NCBI GenBank assembly: GCA_026391855.1
Contig: JAPLDE010000153.1
Location: 1-33,041 of the forward strand
From: Bacteroidota bacterium
GTDB taxonomy: Bacteria > Bacteroidota > Bacteroidia > Bacteroidales > CAIXZF01
Direction of reading: 5' to 3'
Length of the DNA: 33,041 nucleotides
A model generated the notes under the pieces. It was not told where the DNA came from. It was given only the letters and a program-made list of their open reading frames with translations, and made no database searches. Position 1 is the stretch's first letter. Every line of letters starts with the position of its first letter. Positions 8,535 through 17,700 of the stretch are shown piece by piece. The translations under genes were made by a program, and so were the position numbers.

Positions 8535-8547
8535 AATTGTTAACAGC

Positions 8548-9894
8548 ATGTATATACCCAGGAAGATTGATAGAGAATTAAAAAAGTGGAAAGCTGAAAG
8601 CAAGCATAAGCCGCTGATAATAAGAGGAGCCAGACAGGTAGGTAAAACTATTACGATCAGAGAGTTTGGAAAGCAATTTGATCACTTTGTTGAAATCAAT
8701 TTTGAAGAAAGTCCACGGATGAAGGCATTATTCTCTGACGAATTATCTCCCTCATCCATTTGTGAGAACATAGCTGCCATTTATAAGACTTTAATTGTCC
8801 CTGGTAAAACGCTTCTTTTCTTTGATGAAATTCAGGAATGCCCGGAAGCAATTGCTTCACTTCGTTTTTTTTACGAGAAAATGCCAGCATTACATCTTGT
8901 TGCTGCCGGCTCTTTGCTGGAATTTGCATTGGGAGAAATCCCAACTTTTGGTGTAGGCAGGATCCGGTCACTTTTTATGTATCCGTTGAGCCTGACAGAG
9001 TTTCTTGCAGGAGCAGGAGAAGATCAGTTACTCCAAAAAGTCAGGGAGGCAAGTCCGGCTAAACCTGTGAATGAAGTTTTACATGCAAGGCTGATTGCAC
9101 TGACCCAAAAATTTATCTGTCTCGGAGGAATGCCGGAAGTAATTGATACCTATTTGGAAACCAGAGATTTAAATCAGTGCCAGCAACTGCTGGATGATCT
9201 GGTGATTTCATATCAGGCTGATTTTGCAAAATACAGCATGAAAACTCCGGTTTCCAGGCTAAATGAAGTCTTTCGGTCAGTGGTATATCAGGCCGGACAA
9301 AAATTTGTTTACTCCAAAGCCTGTATTCAGGCGAATCACAGCCAGGTAAAAGGAGCTTTACATCTCCTTATTACGGCCGGCCTGGCAATTCCGGTTACGC
9401 ACAGTGCAGCAAGCGGTCTTCCTTTAGGTGCGGGAGCAAATCCACAAAAACAAAAAATGCTTTTTTTTGATACAGGAGTTTTCCAACGCCTGATGGACCT
9501 TGATCTGGCTGAATTTTTACTTTCACAACAATTCGACGCCATAAATAAGGGACATTTGGCAGAACAATTTGTTGGTCTTGAGATCATTAAATCAAGTTCC
9601 AGTTATCAGCATCCATCACTGTATTACTGGCATAGAGAAGCAAGAAACAGCAATGCTGAAGTAGATTATGTTATTTCTGTTGCTAAGGAAGTTTTGCCGG
9701 TTGAAGTCAAGGCAGGAACGAAAGGATCGATGCAAAGCCTTTTTTTATTCCTGAAAGAGAAAAAACTTAAAAGGGGGATACGGGTATCGAATGAGAATTT
9801 CTCAATGTATGATAATATAGAGGTTTACCCTCTGTATGCAATTGAGCAGTTAATATCAGCTATAGCCTTAGTTTTTCACCATTTTAAATCTTGA
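8548..9894 (+). CDS. ATP-binding protein, AAA_14 ATPase with C-terminal DUF4143 domain
   Basis: A 448-residue protein from the ATG at 8548, where MYIPRKIDREL matches the conserved family start; the longer frame from 8512 adds an unlikely leader. Walker A is GARQVGKT (residues 27-34), Walker B is LLFFDEIQE (89-97), and sensor-like AAGSLLEFAL follows. The DUF4143 half contains FVYSKACIQANHSQVKGALHLL, KMLFFDTGVFQRLM and a nuclease-like tail, YYWHREARNSNAEVDYVI followed by VLPVEVKAG. This resembles the PD-(D/E)XK-type core (D, then E-V-K) often seen in this family. Such ATPases are common, mobile and mostly uncharacterised; roles in stress or element maintenance are speculative. It is the only + strand gene among minus-strand neighbours, and its end overlaps the next gene's end by 27 bases tail to tail, consistent with insertion. 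Confidence 0.9.
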   Translation: MYIPRKIDRELKKWKAESKHKPLIIRGARQVGKTITIREFGKQFDHFVEINFEESPRMKALFSDELSPSSICENIAAIYKTLIVPGKTLLFFDEIQECPEAIASLRFFYEKMPALHLVAAGSLLEFALGEIPTFGVGRIRSLFMYPLSLTEFLAGAGEDQLLQKVREASPAKPVNEVLHARLIALTQKFICLGGMPEVIDTYLETRDLNQCQQLLDDLVISYQADFAKYSMKTPVSRLNEVFRSVVYQAGQKFVYSKACIQANHSQVKGALHLLITAGLAIPVTHSAASGLPLGAGANPQKQKMLFFDTGVFQRLMDLDLAEFLLSQQFDAINKGHLAEQFVGLEIIKSSSSYQHPSLYYWHREARNSNAEVDYVISVAKEVLPVEVKAGTKGSMQSLFLFLKEKKLKRGIRVSNENFSMYDNIEVYPLYAIEQLISAIALVFHHFKS

Positions 9895-11442
9895 AACAGA
9901 TTTTTCAGTACTTATTTTGATAAAATAAGTACCGCTTCTCAAGGAGGAAATATCAAAAGTAAAATCTTGTCCATTATGACCTTGCTTTTCCCAGACATAT
10001 TGTCCCATGACAGTCATCAAGCTAAATTGTGCGTCTACAACAGGTTTACTAAATCTCAGATTAACAATGCTTTGCGTTGGATTTGGGAAAATATCAACTC
10101 CTTTTTCGTTCTTCCACTCATCCACCCCTGAAGAGGCATCAACAACTTTCCATAATTCATTATTGGCACATAAGTACATGGCATCGTTACATACAACAAA
10201 CTTTGAGGTGTTTGTGAGGTCTACCATGGGAGTCAGCTGTTGTGTGCCTGATTCAGTACCATCTGTCATCCATAAAGGATAGTGATTGTAACCGATGTAG
10301 GCCCGGAAATATAAATGCTCCCGGTAAGGCGTAAAAAGTGATACATAACTTGAACCCATTGGGTTAATATCCTTTACCGTATAAGTACCAGCTACCGTAC
10401 CGTCAGTAACCCATAATTCAAAATTAGTGACACCGTTCCTTGCATTAAAATACATTTTGTCATGAAAAACAAAAAAATCAGAAGGGGAGCCGTCATCTTC
10501 ACCTGTATCAAAGTCATAAAAAATATGGGTGTTGGCAGGAGTGCCATCAGTTACCCAAAGTTCAGTGCCATAAAGTTCATCTAACGCACTGAAATACAGC
10601 ATATTATTATACACTGTAAATTCATATGGGTCGCTATTTGCCGGGATATCAATATTTTTCAGCATAACAGTGCCGGATTCTGTACCATCAGTTACCCAGG
10701 GTTCTTTTCCAAATACACCATCATCAGCCTGGAAATATAGCTTGCCACTGAAGGTCTGAAAATTGCATGGGTTTCCATCACCTGAAGGATTTATGTCTTT
10801 CAGGAGCATCGTACCTGCCGGTGTACCATCAGTCACCCAAAGTTCAATTCCATGAATACCATCATCAGCCTGAAAATATATCTTATTATTATAAGCTGTT
10901 AACTGGCTTGGATTTCCATCTCCGTCCGGATTAATGTCTTTCAGAAATAAAGTGCCTGATACGCTTCCATCCGTAACCCATAGTTCCTGCCCATAATAAA
11001 GATCGTGAGCAGAGAAGTACAGCATATTGTTGCAAATTGTAAGTTCAGACTGACAACAAGTATCCATATAGTGAAACGCTCCAAATATCTCCGTTCCGGG
11101 TTCACTGCCATCGGTAGTCCATAGCTGAGAGTTATGGATTTCATCGTAAGCAGTAAAATAGAGTTTATTTTTATATACTATAAAATTTTGAGGATTGGAC
11201 CCACTGAAATTATATATATCTTTCAGCATAAAGGTTCCGTTTTCGCTTCCATCTGATACCCAGATTTCCTCTCCATGTATTCCATCGTCAGCTGAAAAAT
11301 AAACCTTGTTATCAAAAACGGTAAGATTCCTTGGATTTCCATCACCAGTTAAGTTGATGTCCTTCACCTGGGAGAGGGTAATTTGAGCCTGAACAAATCC
11401 AACCCCAAAAAGAAAAATTATAAAGAAAACAAACTTTTTCAT
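9868..11442 (-). CDS. T9SS-secreted ELWxTDGT-repeat protein with Por secretion sorting domain
   Basis: A 524-residue precursor from the ATG at 11442. MKKFVFFIIFLFGVGFVQA is a standard signal peptide; the longer frame to 11493 adds a non-signal leader. The body is eight copies of a ~47-residue unit built on ELWVTDGT-x-GT-LKDI with L-YF-A-DD-HG segments, plus a degraded ninth (NELWKVVDASSG). This is the hyalin/ELWxxDGT repeat found in Bacteroidota surface proteins, likely a beta-propeller-like array. About the last 75 residues, from VDIFPNPTQSIVNLRF through DISSLRSGTYFIKI to RFKMVKN, are a type-A T9SS C-terminal sorting domain. No enzymatic motif is visible; an adhesion or scaffold role is inference. 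A TATATTTG box lies 74-81 bases upstream on the minus strand. Confidence 0.9.
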   Translation of the reverse strand: MKKFVFFIIFLFGVGFVQAQITLSQVKDINLTGDGNPRNLTVFDNKVYFSADDGIHGEEIWVSDGSENGTFMLKDIYNFSGSNPQNFIVYKNKLYFTAYDEIHNSQLWTTDGSEPGTEIFGAFHYMDTCCQSELTICNNMLYFSAHDLYYGQELWVTDGSVSGTLFLKDINPDGDGNPSQLTAYNNKIYFQADDGIHGIELWVTDGTPAGTMLLKDINPSGDGNPCNFQTFSGKLYFQADDGVFGKEPWVTDGTESGTVMLKNIDIPANSDPYEFTVYNNMLYFSALDELYGTELWVTDGTPANTHIFYDFDTGEDDGSPSDFFVFHDKMYFNARNGVTNFELWVTDGTVAGTYTVKDINPMGSSYVSLFTPYREHLYFRAYIGYNHYPLWMTDGTESGTQQLTPMVDLTNTSKFVVCNDAMYLCANNELWKVVDASSGVDEWKNEKGVDIFPNPTQSIVNLRFSKPVVDAQFSLMTVMGQYVWEKQGHNGQDFTFDISSLRSGTYFIKISTEKSVSRFKMVKN

Positions 11443-11515
11443 AATTAAATTATTTAAGATAATGATTTTCTGATACTTATAATGTTTTTCCATGCAGGTA
11501 AAGTACTATTTATCA

Positions 11516-11547
11516 CAAATATATGGCAAGATTTCTCAAATTGCAAT
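11516..11547 (-). promoter_or_regulatory. Candidate promoter of the ELWxTDGT-repeat gene
   Basis: Read on the minus strand, ATTG (11544-11547) is followed after 20 bases by TATATTTG (11516-11523), a match to the Bacteroidota TAnnTTTG -7 box with a weaker -33 element. Transcription would begin near 11509 and leave a leader of about 65 bases before the ATG at 11442. Confidence 0.45.
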
Positions 11548-11627
11548 TACATCAATGAGTCTTAATAAAGTGAAAAAATACAAATTAAAAGTTTTAATCT
11601 ATTTAACTGATAACCAGCATACTAACA

Positions 11628-11670
11628 CTTGCACATCAGCAAACCTGCAAACTTGCAAACCTGCAAACTT
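11628..11670 (+). repeat. 8-nt tandem array (YYTGCAAA type)
   Basis: Five 8-base units and a partial: CTTGCACA, TCAGCAAA, CCTGCAAA, CTTGCAAA, CCTGCAAA, CTT. The copies become regular toward 11670, five bases from the plus-strand TCA (minus-strand TGA) that ends the duplicated GH-B fragment. It lies in the ~395-base gap between 11443 and 11837, which otherwise holds a promoter and the duplicated fragment. Confidence 0.8.
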
Positions 11671-11793
11671 AGTTTTCAACGACACACCTCCCGCATCATC
11701 CTTGCCAAAAGTCCTGTCCAGATATCCGATCTGTTCCACCCGGCCTGGTGAGCATCTGGAGAAAAGAATTCCCAGAAACAATGATCGGTTTTC
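11671..11793 (-). pseudogene. Duplicated 3' end of GH-B (123 bp, 117 identical)
   Basis: This segment aligns without gaps to 12498-12620, the 3' end of GH-B, with six mismatches. Read on the minus strand it still encodes about the last 39 codons in frame from DHCFWEF to the TGA at 11676-11678. It carries Y-to-F, Y-to-D and W-to-R changes relative to GH-B. It starts abruptly at 11793, where similarity ends and unrelated sequence continues toward the toxin gene. It has no start or domain of its own, so it is a fragment, in direct orientation with GH-B and with a toxin-antitoxin pair between the two copies. Confidence 0.9.
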
Positions 11794-11837
11794 TGCAAAA
11801 GAAAAACACAAGATGTAAACAGAGAATAACGAATATG

Positions 11838-12167
11838 TTACTTTAAAATACTATATAACACCTCTAATACCACCTGGTGTTTTGAGGCTAACACTTTCCC
11901 TACGACATTAATAATGAGGCTTTTATCAGCAGTAAATATTCTATTAGGCCGAATGTTACTATTTACAGGTAAACCGCCGGATTCAAAGTCTGTATCAACC
12001 AACGATATTGAAAACTGATCGTACTTTCCTGAGCTGGTAATCTGACACAGAATAATATCATCTCCTTCAAGATCTGCCAGTACTAAAGCAGGCCTTCTCT
12101 TGTAATTTGTCAGATCTGAAAAGGGAAAAGGTATAATGACAACATCACCTTTTATAAATCTTTCCAT
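11838..12167 (-). CDS. PemK/MazF-family type II toxin (mRNA interferase fold)
   Basis: A 109-residue protein with the classic MazF/PemK opening GDVVIIPFPFSDLTNYKRRPALVLA, then CQITSS and a NSNIRPNRIFTADKSLI segment that matches the SxxRPxxixTld region of the family. Such toxins cleave mRNA at short sequences when the antitoxin is degraded. The start overlaps the antitoxin end by 16 bases, which is typical of translational coupling. It lies between the two copies of the GH-B 3' end. Confidence 0.9.
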   Translation of the reverse strand: MERFIKGDVVIIPFPFSDLTNYKRRPALVLADLEGDDIILCQITSSGKYDQFSISLVDTDFESGGLPVNSNIRPNRIFTADKSLIINVVGKVLASKHQVVLEVLYSILK

Positions 12168-12352
12168 ACTTCATCTTCCTCAACAGTGAGCCAGTCCTTT
12201 GCAAGTACTTTTTCGCTGGCAAAAGCAGTATTTAATTTGTCAGTATTCTTCTTAAATTTTAAATAATCAATGTAGGTAAGAACTTCCTGAACAAGGCTAT
12301 CTGGCAGATTAGCTAACTCATTGCAAATGAGATTTTTCGATGTTTTTTCCAC
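12152..12352 (-). CDS. Antitoxin of the PemK/MazF pair, DUF2281-like
   Basis: A 66-residue protein. LICNELANLPDSLVQEVLTY followed by IDYLKFKK resembles DUF2281-type antitoxin N-termini (helical LPEELQQEVLDFIEFLK pattern). The acidic tail DWLTVEEDEVWKDL is typical of toxin-wrapping C-termini. It precedes and overlaps the toxin gene. The small size and position make the assignment likely even though antitoxin families diverge quickly. Confidence 0.8.
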   Translation of the reverse strand: MEKTSKNLICNELANLPDSLVQEVLTYIDYLKFKKNTDKLNTAFASEKVLAKDWLTVEEDEVWKDL

Positions 12353-12369
12353 AAAAAGATTTCTTTATT

Positions 12370-12401
12370 CAAAATTACGGAATATCAATTGAATTAGCAA
12401 T
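12370..12401 (-). promoter_or_regulatory. Candidate promoter of the toxin-antitoxin pair
   Basis: On the minus strand ATTG (12398-12401), 20 bases, then TAATTTTG (12370-12377), matching TAnnTTTG. The predicted start is about 10 bases before the antitoxin ATG at 12352. The AT-rich stretch up to 12497 contains no other gene that I can see. Confidence 0.5.
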
Positions 12402-12497
12402 TAAATTGAATAAGAGGGCTATATTTTCCGGACTTTCCTCAGAAACGTATTTTTTAGGGTAAAAACATCACTTCAGTCCACATGGTTGCCTCTGAAT

Positions 12498-12620
12498 AGT
12501 TTTCAACGACACACCTCCCACATCATCCTTGCCAAAAGTCCCGTCCAGATATATGATCTGTTCCACCCGGCCTGGTGAGCATCGGGAGAATAGAATTCCC
12601 AGAAACAATGATCGGTTTTC
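12498..12620 (-). repeat. Parent copy of the 123-bp direct repeat (3' end of GH-B)
   Basis: This is the GH-B 3' terminal segment including the stop at 12503-12505 and five bases beyond. It matches 11671-11793 at 117 of 123 positions. The 704 bases between the two repeats carry the toxin-antitoxin pair. Confidence 0.9.
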
Positions 12621-14695
12621 AGCTGCCTGATCACGTTGGTGGCTACCTTGAGGGTGATCTCTGTTGCCTGCTTTTTGTACCCGTAATCCAGTAATCCACT
12701 GACAACCAGATATTGCCATGGGATCCAGACCGGGCCGTTCCAGTATCCCATGGGGTTGTAATAGGGATCTGCAGCCGATAAAGTGGGGATGCCATAGGAC
12801 CGGTTGAATTCTTCCGGGTTCAGCAAGGATTTCATCAATATGCCTGCCTGGGAAGGACTGGCAACGCCGGCCCATAAGGGAAGGAAGCCGATGATCTCCT
12901 TTCTTTTCAGATCGCCCGGGCTTTTGAAGGTAAAACTATGATTCTTTTTGCTGATGTTGTAGTAAAAGCCGGTTTCCTCGTCCCACATGAACTGATTGAT
13001 AAGCCGGGAAAGCTGATCTGCCTTTTCTTTCCATTGGGTTGCCTCTTCTGTTAGCCCGAGTTCCGTGGCCATGGCCGATAATGACCTGGCTTCCATCACC
13101 AGCATGCTGTTCAGATCGGGACCTTCCACTTCGGAGGGCGGCCAAACCTCATCCCAGACAGCTACCCTCGCGTCCCTGACCGATTCAAGCTCAGCATTGG
13201 CCCCCCATTCAAAAAGGCCATCGTTATCGCTGTCGCGGTGAGCGGTAAAATACTGGTAGAATTTCTTCCCCGACCGGTAGGCTTCTTCCAGAAATTTCCG
13301 GTCCTTGGTGATCCTGAATATCTCGTAATTCTGATAGTTATACCAGGGCGCCGAAGAGGTAAGCTTCCCGTTGGTCTCAATGGTTTCATTGAGATACGGA
13401 CCGGTACGGTAGTTGATATAACCGTCGGGATGCTGCCGCTGCATAAAGATCCGCTGCGAATTCATGGCACTCAGCGGGTCCATCATCGCGTAAGCCAGCA
13501 TGCTCAGGCTTTCATGGAACACCTGTCCGCCATATCCCCATCCCCATTTGGGTTCCCGTGAGAACACATAATAATTCTCCCGGCATTCCCCTTCGGGTCC
13601 CATCATGCACTGTCGCATCAAACTGAAACAGGAATAATACAACAACTGAAGATCCCTATCATCAGGTCCCTGCAGGGTTTGAGAGGAAAGATCCTGCAAA
13701 GGCCCCGTTGAAATCGCAGGAATGCGGGAGAACAGATCATCATCCGCCTTTTTCCGGTCCCAGATATTGAGGACCATCAGTGAATCCAACTCCTTAAAAA
13801 GCCGGGCGGGTTTGTCTTTGCTGTCCTGCAGACTTCGAACCAGGCGGAAACTGCAGCAACTGTCGGGTGCCAGGGAAAAGGATAATTTCTGAAAAAACAC
13901 CATCCTCCCGCAAAGCGGAGCATCACTTCTGAGATCTAATGAGCTCTTTATCAATGAATTAATTTCTTCTTTTGGGTTGAACGGCAAAATTCCGAAGGCT
14001 TGCGGTCTTTGCGAACAATGAAACAAGGTCCGCAGTTCCTCCTTCAGGGGAATATTGTGCTCTTTCATCCAGCCATCCCTGGTTTTGTGATGCTCAAATA
14101 AAAGTGATTGTCCGTTATTCCGGGTCACCGCTTCTCTCACCGTATCCGGATTGCAGGTAAAATAAGGGATTACCTCCGCCTTTAACGGAAATCCGCTTTC
14201 GTTGGTAAGGGTCACTTCCGCCACCGACTGACTGGAGGAATACACCACGAAAAGCAGATCAACCCTCAGATTATCGAAAGGATAGTACGACAGTCTGACC
14301 AGGTCGGGATAATTTTCTTTGATGAGAGGTTCCCGGTAAAATTCCTTCAGTTTCCCTTTGTAAATACTGTCCTTCAGAAAAGCCAGGTAAAAATTTCCCC
14401 CGTCCTTCGATTCAAATCCCACTGGTTTTTCCGGGTCGGTCCAGGCCAGGCTGTATCCCTGATCAAGGATATAGCTTGTTCTTTCTGTCGCGGAAGCATA
14501 GACGGTATATAATGGACTATCTTTCCCGCAATATTGTCCCGACAAGACCTGCCCCATAACGGGAGAATCACTTCCAGCCACAAAAAATATCAACAGAAAG
14601 AATAAAATAATACGCTGAATATCAGCAATTTTGATTGATATTCTTCTAATTGACAATAGCAATATTTCAGAAAGTCGGATCATGTGAGTCGGCAT
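12503..14695 (-). CDS. GH-B: secreted six-hairpin glycosidase, GH63/mannosylglycerate-hydrolase-like
   Basis: A 730-residue precursor, paralogous to GH-A across its length. The N-terminus has a long basic leader before the hydrophobic segment RIILFFLLIFFVAGS; the second ATG at 14683 is an alternative start. Family blocks are KWGWGYGGQVFHESLSML, MDPLSAMNSQRIFMQ, NDGLFEWGANAELESVRD, YGIPTLSAADPYYNPMGYWN, NGPVWIPWQYLVVSGL and terminal CFWEFYSPDAHQAGWN. The ESVRD and WEFYSPD acids correspond to the catalytic region of GH63-like enzymes; the substrate is unknown. It starts 6 bases after the GH-C stop, so the two are very probably one operon (GH-C first). Its last ~117 coding bases are duplicated beyond the neighbouring toxin-antitoxin pair. 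Confidence 0.88.
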   Translation of the reverse strand: MPTHMIRLSEILLLSIRRISIKIADIQRIILFFLLIFFVAGSDSPVMGQVLSGQYCGKDSPLYTVYASATERTSYILDQGYSLAWTDPEKPVGFESKDGGNFYLAFLKDSIYKGKLKEFYREPLIKENYPDLVRLSYYPFDNLRVDLLFVVYSSSQSVAEVTLTNESGFPLKAEVIPYFTCNPDTVREAVTRNNGQSLLFEHHKTRDGWMKEHNIPLKEELRTLFHCSQRPQAFGILPFNPKEEINSLIKSSLDLRSDAPLCGRMVFFQKLSFSLAPDSCCSFRLVRSLQDSKDKPARLFKELDSLMVLNIWDRKKADDDLFSRIPAISTGPLQDLSSQTLQGPDDRDLQLLYYSCFSLMRQCMMGPEGECRENYYVFSREPKWGWGYGGQVFHESLSMLAYAMMDPLSAMNSQRIFMQRQHPDGYINYRTGPYLNETIETNGKLTSSAPWYNYQNYEIFRITKDRKFLEEAYRSGKKFYQYFTAHRDSDNDGLFEWGANAELESVRDARVAVWDEVWPPSEVEGPDLNSMLVMEARSLSAMATELGLTEEATQWKEKADQLSRLINQFMWDEETGFYYNISKKNHSFTFKSPGDLKRKEIIGFLPLWAGVASPSQAGILMKSLLNPEEFNRSYGIPTLSAADPYYNPMGYWNGPVWIPWQYLVVSGLLDYGYKKQATEITLKVATNVIRQLKTDHCFWEFYSPDAHQAGWNRSYIWTGLLARMMWEVCR

Positions 14696-14701
14696 GTTTT
14701 A

Positions 14702-17700
14702 CTATGGGGCAAGGGGAATTACAACGGTTTGGTTAACGTATGTTGAAGAAGCATCAGGAAAGGTGGTTTCCAGTGAATAAATGTTCCCGATTTTATACAA
14801 AACCCGGGCATTGTTAACTTTTCCGGGCTTTTCATCCTGGAGAAATATGCGGAACCTGCCCTGGCTTTCTGCCCTTCCCTGTAAATGGATGAGTAAGCTA
14901 TTGCCTTCCAGCCTTGAATCCAGGATCCGCAATCCCTCCGAAGCAAGGCCCGGCTTCGGGTCAGGAACCACGGGCAGGATCTCTGCTCCGTGACTGAGGG
15001 TAAAAACCACGACAGCCGTATCCCGGCAAAAAAAATCGAAGATGCCGTCCTTTCTTGACAATTGGGCAAAAATATTTTGACCGGCACCATAGAAATCTGA
15101 TTTTTCGATCCGGGTTCCCGGCGGATAGGAAGGACTCAGGTTGATCGACAGAGGAGTTTCTCCCCGGTGCAGAAAGGTCCAGATGACCTGGTTTCCCTTT
15201 TTCTCCATCAGCAGATCGAGATGATGAGAGCCGACCCGTATGTTGTTGGCCTGAAACCTTTTCCAGTCGGCAGGCAACTGAGGAGAAAGCCTGATCAAAT
15301 TCTTCAGGGCATCGGCATCCAGGCCCAGCAAACCCTCAATAGCCGGCTGAAGCACCATGGTTTCCGACCAGCATTGATGAGGGCACACACCGGAAGGCTT
15401 GTATTCCGCTCCATTCAGGACTTCCTCAACATAACCTTTTCCCCAGTATTTATAATTGAGGAGGTTTTCCATCAGATGGGTATATGCCTGGACCGGGCGC
15501 TGGTATTTATATTCTGCGAGCGAGGTCCAGCCTGTAAACAAAGGCCATACACTGCCATAATGATAACCCCGGGGGTTGAACAAGGGGCTTTCTTCGCTCA
15601 GTATCCTTACGCCCCAGTCGCTGGTAAAGCCGTTAGCTGCATATGTCTGCAAGACCATGGAGGTATGGATTGAATCGGTGAGCCCAAAAAGCATGGGAAC
15701 GGCAGGAAGCACGGTGGGTTCGGGATTATAAGTCCCGTTCCGGAGTTTGCCGAAAAAGAAACCTCCCCCTTTCTCATTCCAGAATTCCTTATTGATATTG
15801 CTTCTAACTATCTCATATTCTTTACTGTACATTTGTTCAGCCTGGGTATTGCCCAGTATTTGGCTCATTCGGGCGGCCGACTTAAGTGCTTCCGCCCAAC
15901 AGCCTGCAAGATAGATCTCCGTATGCACGGGAAACAGCTTCCCTCCTTCCACCCAGCCATGGCCCACGGCTGTGTTCTCGATCAGGTGGTCACCATCGGT
16001 ATCTGTTGAATAACAATAGTCGATGGCCTTAAGAACCGCGGGCCAGTTTAGCCGTAGCCAGGCCGTATCGCCCGACTGCTTCACATACCTGCCTGCCAGT
16101 ACTACGAACAAGGGGGTTGCATCTGCCGCATCATAATGGACTACGCCGCTGGTAGTCAGTTCATGATAGATCTTTCCTGAGAGGTCCTGGTACCGGACAT
16201 ATTGGTTGAGGATTGCCTTAACTCCGCTGAAATCACCATAATCTGTCACAGCCATACCGCTCCACTCCCCGTCCCTGCCGAAATACCAGGCATAACCCGG
16301 ACGGCCGTTCACTTTCTGGTTGCCGTTCCATCCCCTGGCTGTGGTTCCATAGCCGGCAACCAGAGAGAGACCGATACCCGGTGTATTGACAAAGAAACGG
16401 TCGGTAGCCACCAATGACCAAAGATACCCTTCAGTAAAATCCTTGTCATCCGACTGAAGGACCAACGCATTGTCCAACAGCTTGTTATAATGGAGACGGG
16501 CTGCCTGACAGATCATCTGCGGGTCCCGTATCATCCTCCTGTAAAGAGAAGTGACTTCAGCCTGACTGGAACCGCCAGCAGCTATCACCACATCAAGATT
16601 ATCATTCATCCCCAGTTGAAATTGGGCTAACCCGCCAAACAGAAAAGCATTAGTGGTATCTCCGGTAAAAAGTGTATCGGAGAGAGTAAATCCCTTGTAT
16701 GGTCCTGCTATCTCCTGACAGGGTATTTTATTGAATCCCAGCAGGCAGCTTGATTCTCCCCGCTGATCTCTCAGGTGAAAGGCATTTAATCCTTTGTCGA
16801 AGGAATATTCCACGGTGCCGGTGGCTCTTTCCGAATAGGGCCACATCAGGCGGAAGTTGCTGTGAAAACTAATGACCAGGGTGGCCGGGTTGATCCCCCG
16901 GTATTCGTAATGAACCACTCCTGCCGGTGTTAAAGGACCGGCAGAAATGATCTCTGTCAGATAGGCCCTGCGGAATTTGTACACCCGGGTGAAGCTTTCG
17001 GGTCGTGTTTCAATGGAGGGTCGCTGTTCATCCAACCAAATGATTTCCCTGCTTTTATAAAACCGGATGCCGACCCTGTAATCTCTAAGTGCCATGACGG
17101 GGTGGGTCCAGATCTCTTCAATCCCTCCTTTTTCCTTTCCCATAATCAGCATCCGCCGGCCGGCAACCTCGCAATAGTCATCACCGGCGTAATTTGCTCT
17201 GATGACCGGCGAATTTTCGTCAATGATCCAGGGTCGGGATGGAGCGATCTCAAGGGCAGGCTCAGTATTTGAAGGAACAGCCTTCAGGAGAGGTTCAGCG
17301 GTTTCCCAGTGCCGTGGTTTTTCGGTAAAGGTTTTTCCGGCCAGGTAACCGAAAACATTGCCCATAAACCTTTCCAGGTGATCCTTAAAGTTGTTAACCG
17401 GTGAGAAGAGACAATAAGCCCCTATGCATAAGATCTTTCCTTTTCCCAGGGGGTATTCCCACATCAGCCTCGAGTCTTCAGACAGCGTGATATAGGCCCA
17501 TTCAACGGCGATCACCTTTCCTTTGTCGGGAAGATCATCCTTAAAGAAACCGGTCACCCTCAGCGTGGTATCATTGTCGGGTCCCTGAAGATAAGCGCCT
17601 CCGTAAAGCCCTGAAAAAACAGGATGTTCCCTGAAAGCATGCATTCCGGCCTTACGGCCATATCCTTCATCGGACAGTTCCCGGTGTTGGACCTGCAAAG

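Noticed and set aside
11599..11811. 70-residue minus frame sharing ENRSLFLGILFSRC with a frame opposite GH-B
   Set aside because: The similarity comes from the DNA duplication read in the wrong frame; the meaningful frame is that of GH-B.
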